From Roridomyces roridus (lineage: Eukaryota; Basidiomycota; Agaricomycetes; Agaricales; Mycenaceae), in the NCBI GenBank assembly GCA_029378245.1, contig JARKIF010000080.1, positions 62,001 to 126,000 on the forward strand: 64,000 nt of DNA, given 5' to 3'. Under the pieces are notes generated by a model. It had not been told where the DNA came from and did no database searches. It was given only the letters and a program-made list of their open reading frames with translations. Both the position numbers and the translations under genes were made by a program. The stretch's first letter is position 1, and each line of letters begins with the position of its first letter. Below are positions 43,936 through 54,204 of this stretch, piece by piece.

Positions 43936-46089
43936 CTACACAACTCGCCTGATACACAACTTTGCCCCCTTTGCACCCTCCGCGTCCAGCGGGAGCAGTG
44001 TCGTAGCCAACCTCAGGCGGAACGGCCCCTTTTCGTTCTTGGGCACCGAAAACGAGAATTCTGCGAGTAGTTTGAATACCACGGTTTGCATTTCGAGGAT
44101 CCTGAGTTGGGCAAATTTTGTTCAGAAAAAGAGGAAAGAAAGAAGAAAGCCAGGAACGCACGCGAATCTCCAACCGAGACATGTATGCGGGCCAGCGAAA
44201 AAGCTGAGTAGGTTCGCATACGGACCGATCGCGTCGCCCTGATGAACGCGCCCGTCCAACCACCGGTCGGGATCGAATTCCTCGCTGTTTGCACCCCAAC
44301 GCGCATCCAACCTGAGGTGTCCCAGTCAGTCATAAGTGATTGACAACATCTGATCAAGTGTACCGTTGATAGGCAGCCACGGCCAACATGACGACCTGTC
44401 CCTTGTGCACAGGAATCGCGTGCAACTTCTTGCCAGAACGCGTAGTGATGCCAGGCGCGCTCAGTGGAATGACGGTGTCCTCTAGTGCGACCCGTTCAGA
44501 GAGAGCCGCGGCGGGGTACATCCGAAGCATTTCCTGCCCACAGATTACTTGAGATGCGTGGATACAGGTTCAATTACACACCTTGATGAATGCGTTGAGA
44601 AGAGGCATGGTGTCATATGCGATGGGTGAGCCGGCCGGCGTGCCCGAGATGGTGGAGTGAATTTCTTCTCGCAGTCTCATTTGGAGGTCAGGCCTGCGCG
44701 CGAGCTCGAGGAGACCAAAGGCGAGTGTGTTTGACTGGACGGTGTTTGATTCAAGTTCATCCCGGCTGAAGAACGTCTGCTCACCGTTGTATCTTGCCCA
44801 GCAAGCAGGATAAGACTAGTCTGTGCTACGAGGTCTCCCGGAAGTAGAGTCTTCTTCGTGTCCTTCTCTCCCGAATGCACTGTACTTCTGTCAGTTCACT
44901 CTCACCAGAAAGAGCAGCAAAGCACGCACACAACAAACTGTAGATATCCCCTTCCCTGGCCCCTTCGGGTGCCCCCAGCTTCTCCTTGACGATCCGCCAC
45001 CCTTCGCTGCGCGAGAAAAACTTGTATCCGCGCAAGGCACGGAATGCAGGAGTGGGGAGGTGGATTGCGAGACGCAGGAGGGGCTTGGGCACGTGCACTG
45101 CGAGTGCATCAAAGACAAGGGCGCCCGAGGTTCGGGTTGATGCTATGTCGCTGTGGGTATATGAGAAGGATGATCAGAGAGAGTGCCAAGACACGCACAG
45201 TAGTCGAGTGTTGAGAGTGACGAATTCGGGAGGGAGGTCCTCGATCGGGCAGCCCAGCGCGACTGATAATACGTGTGAGAACAAGCTCAAAAGCCGAAAA
45301 CAACGAAAACAACCAACCATCCGTAATAGCCCTGAGAGCCCCTCCAGACAAAACAGCTGACACGTCCACTTCGTCGGCGGAATCGAGCTGTTCGGCCATC
45401 TGGATTTCAAGTTGAAGTTCAATCTTCGCTTTCCAAGAGATCTGCGACACACCCATTGCGCGACATTCTCAAAGACAGGTCGATATCTGCGCACGGCAGA
45501 GGCAGTAAACCCAACGTTCAACGCCCCACGGAGACGAGTGTGCTGTTCGCCTTCCGAAAGTCAACTACCGGACCCTGTTCAAAGACGCCGACAGACGCAC
45601 CGTGTCGGGTGATGACTGCACCATGAGCGTACAGCCAGCTCCGCATAACTGCCAAGACTGGTCCCAGCTGAAAGTTCGGACTGTTGGTGATATGTTGCAG
45701 AGCGACGGGGTCGGAGATGACTAGGCGGTCTTGCTATCTCCGTAGAAAGTCCATAAATATCAGACTTTGACCAGGAAGGGAACTCACGCACGCCGAAACA
45801 CCCTTTGATTCGATACACAGCTCCAAAGAGCTTCGTCCAGGCGAACTCATGAAGGCCGTAGGTTGACGGTAGGAGGAGATCGATTAGGTTACCTGTACCC
45901 CAAATCGGCTTTGAATAGAGAGGGGATTAGGCAATGCTGAAAATACGCACCAAACGCCCACGATTTCGACTCGGGCCCCAGGATATCACGAATCACCGCC
46001 TGGCGCCGCTGACGGATAACGGAACGTACGAGGAGGAGGACGAAGACGGTCCCGGCGATCCTGAGGGAGGTTTGTGTGTCCATGGCCAT
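43936..46089 (-). CDS. Cytochrome P450 monooxygenase (one 2-nt frameshift)
   Basis: Heme-thiolate monooxygenase, ER-anchored by an N-terminal helix (AGTVFVLLLVRSVI). Eleven exons: 46089-45951, 45892-45792, 45733-45601, 45550-45318, 45262-45199, 45150-44932, 44887-44785, 44734-44582, 44533-44364, 44311-44162 and 44101-43936; about 543 codons. Motifs: I-helix LLAGQDTTSNTLAFG, K-helix EMLRMYP (ExxR), FDPDRW, and heme ligand Cys in FFAGPHTCLGWRF. It resembles agaricomycete P450s acting on hydrophobic or xenobiotic substrates. In exon 4, after ENVAQW, the run gtgtgt contains two bases more than the reading frame allows; removing one gt unit restores phase with SQISWKAKIELQLE and the next exon. It is a slippage mutation or sequence error; otherwise the gene looks intact. 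Confidence 0.78.
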
Positions 46090-46218
46090 GACGGGGAACG
46101 GAAAGGGAGGTGACCGGAGGTCCGCTAAGTTGCCACGTGTATTATGGGGTTGTGTGGGAGAAACGAGGGCGGTCGGCATGCCGCCACGCGTCAGACGACA
46201 CGGAGATTACTTTTGAAT

Positions 46219-46598
46219 TAGAGTGTATTAGCAGCACCCTTGCCGAGATATTTCTGAGAAAAACAAAACCGTGATGGAGGAAAACTAAGCGAGAAAATAA
46301 CGAGAAAATTCAGTGATCGCAAATCATTTGCTGTCTGCCGAGTCGCGGCCAAGCTCGTGAAGTGGGATAAGTACACAATCGAAGTGCCTGGTGTCGGCGC
46401 CAGTGATGAGCAGACGTTCAGAAAAAATCCACAACTCCTTGGCCCATGGAACGCGACTGTGAGGGACGGTGAGGTCCCGGCACAGGACGCGGCATACCTC
46501 GGGTAGCCGGATCTAGGATTTCTGTCAAGCTCCACACTCCACTCAAGCAAAATGATTTGAAGTACAAGCAAAACAACGGGGGTTGCTAATACACTCTA
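46219..46598. mobile_element. MITE-like element with 13-bp TIRs and TA duplication
   Basis: gagtgtattagca (46221-46233) faces its exact reverse complement tgctaatacactc (46584-46596), with a few more matching C/G bases inside. The dinucleotide TA flanks both outer ends (46219-46220 and 46597-46598), as expected for Tc1/mariner-type insertion. The 376-bp inside has no coding capacity. It lies about 130 bp upstream of the P450 start codon. Confidence 0.6.
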
Positions 46599-46902
46599 TT
46601 GAGTTACAGAATACGCCCAGGTGGGGTGGAGACCGGTGGCACGTAATGACAGTACATGTGTTGTACGTTGGAAATTCTTGATGCCTCGGCGGGGATGCAG
46701 TACTTACTGGCAGTGGAAGGCAAGGTGAAGCCACTGGCCAGCACGCCAGTCATTGAGTCAACGTCCAAACTGAAAAGTTGATTCGTAGGTCCTCAATCAA
46801 TTGACAATCAATCAAACTATTTGTTCTCTGTCAATTGATTATCATCGGCCCGCATCTCGTGGTTGCGTTACAACTTGATCGAAGTTCTTCATGGCCGGAC
46901 GT

Positions 46903-46960
46903 TCAGGGTCGGGTCCCTGACCCTCGCGTCAGGGTCGGGTCCCTGACCCTCGCGTCAGGG
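46903..46960. repeat. 26-bp tandem repeat with internal dyad
   Basis: The unit tcagggtcgggtccctgacc + ctcgcg occurs twice in tandem and then begins a third time (tcaggg). Within each unit agggtc...ccctga forms a partial palindrome. It ends about 80 bp before the ATG of the next gene, in the promoter. Confidence 0.8.
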
Positions 46961-47037
46961 ACTGGCCCCATAGTTACTCTTCACTCGTTCCTTCTTCTTT
47001 CGCGCGTCCCTCTCTCTCATTCAACCCACCTTGTACG

Positions 47038-48519
47038 ATGAAGGACTTGAGTATCGACAAAGCCTCAGTGCGTTGAACTCTTAAGAGTCATCGGTATCAC
47101 TTATACAATGCCCCACAGCTCATAGCTCTCATCATCGAGTCGGTCAATATCGGTCAGTTGCTTATCTTCACACCCTCGCATGTAAAAAGACCTTGAGTTG
47201 GGAACAGGGATATCCACAACACTGTCAATCGCTACCTCCCTCATCATTCTCAACAAACCGAAGACCAGCAACCGGAACTGGCATCTTTTGGGAACTTTAG
47301 CGCTCATCTGGGCGCTCAGCATCGCGGTGCGCACCTCTCTCTTCTCCTGGGAGTGGTGGAAGGAACATTAAATCATTCGTAGCACTGGATAATCGACATC
47401 ACCCGTGCGTATCAAGGCTTCATCAAAGCACCCGAAGGGGCCATCGCGTACTATGGGCTGGTTTCCAACCCGCTTGAGGCGGCTAAGGATGGGGTGTACA
47501 TCACGGTCACGCTGGTCGCTGACCATTTCATGGTAATCAAGTTCAACCTCGAGATTCAAAATAGATGATGATCGTTCGATTTTCAGATCTACCGCGTCTG
47601 GATGGTGTGGAACCGGAACTGGTATATTGCCGTTTTGCCCATCCTCCTCTGGATCGGCGGTGCGGGTATGTACATGCGCAATGGAACCTGTAATACTGAA
47701 TCAAAACAACTCGACAGTCAGCGGATACACTGTCACGCACCTCCTCCTCCTTGCCGGGCACGGAGACCTGTTTGTGTCGAGCTTAGCACCATGGGCTCTG
47801 ACGTTCTTTGCCATGTCCCTGACTTTGAACGTGGTCTGCACATGTAGGATATCTACTCGCCCTTCCGGCAAGCCACTGAACGGGTCTAGTACTCATTGCC
47901 GGCCGTATCCTATGGACGCACATGAAAGTGCGCATAGTTCGGACTGGGGGTAGTTATGTGTTCACCGTCTTGGTGCGTCTGCCCTCACACAGAATCTCCG
48001 AACTCAAAATTGATGGGGCAATTTGCTAATTCTAGACGGTCCTCGTCGAGTCGGCGGCCCTGTATTCGCTCTCCCTGGCAGTTCTCCTGACACTGTACGA
48101 TCTCGGACTGAACTCGCAGTACATTCTGTTGGATTGGGTGCGTCTTGAAATCAAACTCCGCTTTGATCCATCTGATTGGGAATCGAATTACAGACCACCT
48201 CCCTCATCGTGCGTTGCCTTTCCACTCATGCTCATGATCTACTCACCCCAGGAATTTGAAACAGGGAATCGCATTCAGCATGATAATCTACAGACTCGCA
48301 ATGCCATCAACAGGTTCAACAGACAACGGGATTTCAACCATTGATCATGCCCAGCCCGGGTCGGCACGAGCCGGCGCGAACGCTAGAACAAATTCGTATA
48401 CATATCCGCTGACGAGTGTGAATGTTACTCGATTAGTGGAAGTCAGCCGGGATACAGACGCGGATCGAGATGGCGATGGGGGGTATAAGCCGCAATCGGA
48501 GTGGATTTCGGCGGTCTGA
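47038..48519 (+). CDS. Seven-helix membrane protein of a basidiomycete family
   Basis: Ten exons: 47038-47067, 47119-47152, 47208-47326, 47383-47532, 47587-47665, 47718-47843, 47890-47972, 48036-48137, 48194-48208 and 48265-48519; 330 residues. Seven hydrophobic helices are visible, including LIALIIESVNIGISTTLSIA, LLGTLALIWALSIAHWIIDI, AAKDGVYITVTLVADHFMIY, WYIAVLPILLWIGGA and TVLVESAALYSLSLAVLLTL. The family has WxxxxxDxTRAY at the start of the second loop, the VYITVTLxADxFxIYRVWMVW block and GIAFSMIIYRL in the last helix. The tail is Ser/Asp-rich. The receptor-like layout suggests sensing, but no ligand or G-protein coupling is known. The last acceptor was chosen at 48264, not at the nearer CAG, because only that keeps the GIAFS block in frame. 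Confidence 0.82.
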
Positions 48520-48827
48520 GCTCAGCTAGATGAAATTTCTAGTTTGATGTTACACTGTCGGAAGGAGGAAAAGGACATCCGGAAAGTCGTTAACAATCCG
48601 CCTGTCCAAGTCTTAGAAAAAAACGATCATGGAAGCTAAGTACTGACAGTGTTCGCCCAATTCGAACGGAAGGAACACATCTAATTTGCGGAAAGCCTGA
48701 GCATGGTATGTATGTACACTGTTCGTTACAAGATCTATGGACAGATTGAAATACACTAGGTAGGAAGAATCGCTGTACGACATTATATTATATTACTTCA
48801 CTCATACGTTCGTCATGCGGAGCCTCC
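48520..48827. other. Convergent spacer
   Basis: 3' flanks of the seven-helix gene and the F-box gene; AT-rich, nothing recognised. Confidence 0.5.
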
Positions 48828-50002
48828 TCACCCGCCCAGGCTCGCAATACAATCCTACACAATACACTCAGTAAGTAAACCAACTTCAAGCAAATACGAC
48901 TCACCGAAAGCCAATCTGTGGGCGGATCCACCCCCTGAATACGTGAGTTGGCGTCCAACAGCGGAAAAAACCGCTTCTTCGCACTCCTCCACCACCTCCC
49001 ATCCAGCGCTATCTCAAGCTCTACCACCGGCAACGGGTCTATAGGCAACTCGCACATCCGGCGATCAACGTCTTGCAGGCTGTCATCCAGCGGATAGTGC
49101 AGCGTGAGCACGATCTTCTGGATGGCAGAGCTCGATGAGAGGGTGGCGAGGACGGGGAGCGCATATGGGAAGCCGCGGAGGTGTAGGCGCAGGATGCGCA
49201 AGCGGGGGAAGGCGGAGAGGGTGATCACGGGAGGGACGCCCCATGCGACGAAGTCGAAGATCTCGATGTTCCGGATCGTCGGGGGGAAAGATGTGTCAAC
49301 CCAGCCGGTGAGCTGGGGGTGCCCGAGGATGGAGAGGGCTTTGAGGGAAGTGCAGTCGAAGGGGGAGAGCTCGTGGAATAGCCAGTCGTTGACGCCGTGC
49401 GAGGACGCTGTAATCGCAAGCGTCGTGAGTCGTGTGCGTTTGGCGTGTGGGGGAATGGGCTCGAGGGGGAGTGCAGGTGTTCCCGAGGCCTGGGCGACGA
49501 GATCCGTGGCGGCGAGGTCGAGGTGTCGAATCGCCGGCGAGCAGCGTGCCCAGATGAGTAGGAATAGTGCCGGGTCGGCAAAGTTGCAACGGAATTTTAG
49601 GCGCCGCAGCGTTGGTTGGCTGACGAACTCCTGTAGCGCAGTTGCAGCCAGGGAGGCAAGCGCTCGGCCCCCGAGGTCAATGGAGGCGTGCTGGGGGCGT
49701 AGCAACGGCGAGCGACAGATCGCGTCAAAGACGGCGGGGGGGAGTGACTCGGAGACGACTTCGAGGTACTGGACATGCCGCATAAGGTGTGGCGCAGAAT
49801 GTAGGTGGTACCAGCGCTGCTCGTTTGTCATCGCAGTCGGCATACGAAACGATACGCGCCTGAAAAGATGGGCTTGGGCGTTCGCTGCCCAAGCGCGGGT
49901 GACTAACGCGCAGGCCCGGAGGTTGGGAGAGTCCAGGAAGATGAGGCAGTGGTCGACGAGTTCCTGCACCTGCATGGGCGAAGCCATGGCTGAGGAATGC
50001 AA
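48828..50002 (-). CDS. F-box-like protein with leucine-rich C-terminal part
   Basis: Main exon 50002-48905 and a short last exon 48854-48828 (ending DCIASLGG), 374 residues. The N-terminus VQELVDHCLIFLDSPNLRAC, followed by ALVTRAWAANAQAHLFRRVSF, is an F-box. The rest has irregular leucine-rich segments (TLRRLKFRCNFAD, SLKALSILGHPQL, RLRILRLHLRGFP) as in agaricomycete SCF substrate adaptors. Met residues at 50002 and 49987 both fit; the second begins nearer the domain. The final 50-nt intron has good borders (GTGAGT...TGTAG) but is also open in frame: if retained, the protein would end about 22 residues longer in MSEVI, so two C-termini are possible. Confidence 0.8.
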
Positions 50003-50624
50003 GGCGAGAAATTGGGGCTCAGGAACATCCCGAATGGTGATTGCCTCCTAATCAATGAATCAGATCCAAGGGGCGGAGACGTTTTGGCCGGAGTGAAGCG
50101 GGCATTCCTGGACATGCTTGGTGAGGGCTCGGGGAGGGAAAGGACTCTGTTCAACTTACACCCGTGGAATTATACATCCTTCTCTCTTGTCTTCAGAAAA
50201 TCCGCCTTCAGTATCCCCGCATGTGACTGCTGATTTTGTCTCGCCCGATCGACTGCAAATCCATCACGTTTCAAAACTCAAAAGATGATTGAAAGATGAT
50301 GTCAAGTCTATAGCCAGTTGAATAGACATGAAACGCAATTCTACAGGCAGGAGTAGCGAGCGAAGACTTGGTTAGCCCCACAGTAATTCCCTACGCATTG
50401 CCCCATCATGCCAAGTCTCAATGTCCGTAACTCTATCACAACTCTAATTTCCAGGCAATGCAATTTGGAATTGTGGTTACCACCCCGGATTTACGCGTTC
50501 CGGACATCAGCGGACATCACTTGATCCCTAAAATCCAGAGCCCGATGCACGTTGGTCATCGGTGCCCTAAATGTACCGAGCCGCTATCATGCGCTAATTC
50601 CGAGTCTTAAAAATTTATTTTTAC
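50003..50624. other. Intergenic region
   Basis: Promoter of the leftward F-box gene and unassigned sequence up to the TA that flanks the mariner element (50623-50624). No gene is seen. Confidence 0.5.
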
Positions 50625-50945
50625 AGCTGTTTGCATGTATAATGAGACTGATCAAAAAATAAATATACACAACACTCGCTTACTCTCTACTTTCTTGTCG
50701 TCGTATCTTGCTCAACCCTTGCTCAAATCACCCAATTTTAGGCGCGTTCGACACCGTTTTGACTGCGCTTCCAGATTCTGACGGTCTGACACCCCAGCTG
50801 TCAACTTTTTTTTGGCACCTTCCGAGCATTGCTCGCTCTCGCTCTGCTCGTTTGCCGCGCCTCCACCGCGCTCCTTCGCTTGTAACTACGTGCCTTACGA
50901 CCGCATCCACCCCCAGACCCCCCTCCGACACTCTTTGAGGCCGTT
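50625..50945. repeat. Left terminal inverted repeat
   Basis: 321 bp, about 98% identical to the reverse complement of 53880-54202; I count only a handful of differences, including one or two single-base length changes in homopolymers. Beyond it the two ends are more diverged, but a second block (cctacgccgtgtgcatct at about 51043) is still shared up to the region just before the ATG. Confidence 0.85.
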
Positions 50946-51096
50946 ATATCGCCAACACCGCCGTTTAGATACGCGATTCCGAGTCACTTTCTGTCGCTAG
51001 AGCAGGAGAACTTTTTCGTTTTCTCGTACATTGGTGCGTTCCCTACGCCGTGTGCATCTGCCCATCGCTGATACGCACTCCAGTATCTGCAGAACT

Positions 51097-52564
51097 ATGG
51101 CACGCGCGACACGCCAATCGGCCAAGGCCGGCGCCGCATTGATAGCCAAGATAGCCGCTGCAGAAGATTTGGTGGACGAAATGGAGACGGACGGAGAGAC
51201 AACTATTGCTGTATTGGACTCGGATGAGGAGGAAGAGGACGAGGACGACGATGAGGTTGTTCTCGTTCCACAGAAACGCCAGGCAGTGTCGGACTCTGAC
51301 GGAGACTCTGACGACGATGAGGAGGAGGAGGAGCTTGAACCAGATGAGCCGGAATATGATACATCGACTTTGAAAGCGAAGAAAGGCAAGACAGCGGGGA
51401 AGAAGGCCGGCAGCACGAAGGCGAGGAAGGCAAAGAGGCGCAAGTCCAATGACTCGGACTCAGACGACCCTGGTGCGTGTCTGTATGCTCCCCAGGTCCA
51501 GATCTCATCTTCATTCGCAGATTCCACGCCGCCTCCTCGCAAAATCGAGTACAAAATTGGTGTATACACCGCTGATCAAATGAAGGCCAAAAAAACTTCA
51601 CGTGGGCCTCCCGACACCGACATTGTTATTCTCCAGAGTGACCGAGCCTGGTCCGCACTCAAATCCAAGGTCATCTCGCAGATTAGTGCAGTGCTTGGCT
51701 GCGACTCCCCCACTCTCTCCGATTACAACATCGTCTTTACCGTCCCACAAAAATCGACTGATCCCCTGCGCTTCGACGAGAGTAAATACGAATACATGGT
51801 CGAGAAAGCCCTACTCATCAAGGCCACGCCAACCGTCAAAATTACTGTTGAGCCAAAGGTAAGCATTTGAGTTCATGGGCGTCGGAAAGTCTTCATGGCT
51901 CGCAGCCGTCTCCCTCTACGTCCGCGAAGGAAAACAGCGAGACAGCATCGGACGCAAAGAAGAAGAAAACCAAGGTAATACGCTCCCGGCTTCATTAGCC
52001 GCGCACTAACGCTGCCATGTGCAGGTTCCTAATGCACGGGACATTTTACCAGCAAACGAGGCCCTCAACGCGAAGATGGGCGAGCTGCGGGAGCGTTGGA
52101 AGTGTCCAACTCCGGGAGGTGCATGTGGTAGCGAGAATTGCTTTTACACTGCTACTGAGCCCGAGCACTTCCCTCTCTCGCACACTCATATACGAAGCTG
52201 GGGTGAGGCCATGGTAAGTCGTCAGTACACCTACCTATGCGCACTAATAAACTTCCCTTCCGACTTTCTCACTGGTGTGCGTGGCGTTGCTCCACCGATC
52301 CCGGGCCCCGCCGCCAACGAAACCCCGATGCTCATTCCGTATGGTCGTATTGCCGGGGAGGAGGTATCCATCAATATGTTTTGTCTTGACTATGGATTAG
52401 ACGACGATATTGCAGCACGCCTGACCGAGAACAAGTTCAAGCGGACCGGCGCGCTGGCATTTGTGACGCTGGATGATCTCAAGCAGATGGGCTTTGCTCA
52501 TGGTGAGATTGCGGAGTTGAAGGTTGCTGTTACAAAGTGGTCCAAGCTCCCGGGAGAAGTCTGA
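51097..52564 (+). CDS. Acidic nuclear-type protein carried by the mariner element
   Basis: Four exons: 51097-51472, 51521-51858, 51906-51974 and 52025-52564; 440 residues. Layout: basic/Ala-rich start (MARATRQSAKAGAALIAKIA); a very acidic stretch (residues 30-100, runs of Glu/Asp); a Lys-rich, NLS-like patch (KARKAKRRKSNDS); a folded middle domain (IEYKIGVYTADQMKAKK, ILQSDRAWSALKSKVISQI, YNIVFTVPQKSTDPL); then a Cys/His section (WKCPTPGGACGSENC, FPLSHTHIRSW) that could bind zinc; and a C-terminal helical SAM-like domain (NKFKRTGALAFVTLDDLKQM, then GFAHGEIAEL). I recall related proteins as multicopy hypotheticals in agaricomycetes. The function is unknown. Position inside the TIRs makes it cargo or an accessory transposition protein. 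Confidence 0.8.
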
Positions 52565-52649
52565 ATTGTGGTTTGTATTTATCATTGTACAATTGGTGGT
52601 CGTCTGTGTCATTAGAAATACGAAATTGTGCAATTATCAGTCTGCAGCA

Positions 52650-53728
52650 TCAGAAATAGCCGGCGTGTATGAAGTACCCAATCGCGTCCTCCTCCGTGAC
52701 GATATTCATTGCCTCATGCATATCATACAGCAACGCGTGCGGCTCATCTTCAGGCCCGTAGGTAAAGATGTCGTTGTTTCGACGAATCCATGCCTTGATC
52801 TGAGAAAAGGCCTCTTCAATCGGGTTGAGGTCGGGCGAATACGGAGGCAAATAGATGAGACGGACACCTGCAGAGTCCTCGGTCAGCTGTTTGAGATAAA
52901 TGCACACCATTCTCACCGAAGCGGTCGCACAACTCAAGAATTTCTTCGCCATGATGGATACGCGCGTTGTCGAGAACAAGGACACTGAGAGGGCCGGGGA
53001 AAGGAGAGCATAGCGGCAGCTAGTATGCTATTAGTCTAGCCAAATCTGGGCCAAGTACCGAGTATCGTACGTACCACCTGATGCTCCATAAATTCGAGGA
53101 ACTGATCACGGTGCATCGAGCCCTCGACGACGGTGCTAGTAAGCATGCCACGGCAGGTGAGCAGACCGGTGGCCGTTAGTCGTCTTCCTTGAACCAGCTT
53201 GCGTCGCTTGTACGCCCGTTTACCCTTCTTAGCACGGCCTCTGCGGCGGCCCGGCGTTTTGTCGTTTTTGGAGGTTTCGTCCATGAAACCGAGGTAATCC
53301 GCCGGATACTGCGAGATCTCGCGACAGTAGTCGAGCCGCGTCAGCTCTGATCGCTCCTCCGCGATCTCCTTCAAAATCTTCGTCGACATGCCGGCGCGCT
53401 CTAGCTCGCGGTGGATAGTAGTGAAGTGAACAGAAATGAAACGGTTGTTTGCGAGCAGGTCGAGAAGTTCATCCAGGAACCAGTCAGGATTCTCCCGCAC
53501 AAGGAGGAGGAGGTGTTCAAGGTCGTCGTGGTGGAGGAGCCGTGGGCCTCCAGGATGGTTGGGGGCACGCTCCACATCTCCGGTCTCGCGCCACAAGCGG
53601 AGTACACGAAAGAAGGTCGCGCGAGAAAAGCCGACACAGGCTAGGATGTCGTTCAGGGAGAGTTGACCATGCTCCCACAGGTTTATCGCAGCGATCTTGA
53701 CGTCCCGACTAATCCGTCTATTGCCCAT
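52650..53728 (-). CDS. Tc1/mariner (IS630-like) DD34E transposase
   Basis: Three exons: 53728-53075, 53019-52917 and 52867-52650; 324 residues, normal length. Two N-terminal helix-turn-helix units (DVKIAAINLWEHGQLSLNDI followed by GFSRATFFRVLRLW; then FLDELLDLLANNRFISVHFT) bind the TIR. The catalytic acids are Asp150 in LGFMDET, Asp235 in LVLDNARIHHG and Glu270 in YSPDLNPIEE, a DD34E spacing. A basic linker (PGRRRGRAKKGKRAYKRRK) follows the first Asp and may act as a nuclear signal. No stop or frameshift is seen, so it may be active. It is transcribed toward the cargo gene and starts about 150 bp inside the right TIR. Confidence 0.88.
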
Positions 53729-53879
53729 AGTGCTGATGTAGACGATCTACTCGAGACGAATGAGCGAAGGGGAGATGCACACGGCGTAGGGGACACACCA
53801 AGTTCCAAGAAAACGCAAAAATCTCCTCCTCTAACGAATAGCGTTCCAAAGACGTTGGGGATGACGTGATTGGACGTAG

Positions 53880-54202
53880 AACGGCCTCAAAGCGTGTCGG
53901 AGGAGGGGTCTGGGGGTGGATGCGGTCGTCAGGCACGTAGTTACAAGCGAAGGAGCGCGGTGGAGGCGCGGCAAACGAGCAGAGCGAGAGCGAGCAATGC
54001 TCGGAAGGTGCCAAAAAAAGGTTGACAGCTGGGGTGTCAGACCGTCAGAATCTGGAAGCGCAGTCAAAACGGTGTCGAACGCGCCTAAAATTGGGTGATT
54101 TGGGCAAGGGTTGAGCAAGATACGACGACAAGAAAGTAGAGAGTAAGCGAGTGTTGTGTATATTTATTTTTTGATCAGTCTCATTATACATGCAAACAGC
54201 TG
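53880..54202. repeat. Right terminal inverted repeat
   Basis: 323 bp, reverse complement of 50625-50945 with about 98% identity; the outer end cagctg abuts the target TA at 54203-54204. It lies directly upstream of the transposase gene. Confidence 0.85.
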
Positions 54203-54204
54203 TA

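Larger units (their letters stand above)
50625..54202. mobile_element. Two-gene Tc1/mariner-type transposon with long TIRs
   Basis: The element is bounded by inverted repeats beginning cagctgtttgcatg at both ends and by TA on each outer side (50623-50624 and 54203-54204), the target duplication of Tc1/mariner elements. Inside are two convergent genes. A DD34E transposase (53728-52650, minus) and an unrelated four-exon gene (51097-52564, plus) meet tail to tail with about 85 bp between them. Both appear intact. Each start codon lies about 150 bp inside its own TIR, so each TIR presumably supplies the promoter. The 3578-bp size is more than twice that of an ordinary mariner because of the second gene and the TIR length. 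Confidence 0.82.

Noticed and set aside
46905..46960. CRISPR-like array (tandem 26-bp units)
   Set aside because: No spacers, only two and a bit units, and a eukaryotic genome.
49104..50051. 315-codon plus-strand open frame
   Set aside because: Antisense shadow of the F-box gene; composition (Arg/Ser/Gly-rich) and lack of motifs are typical of a non-coding frame.
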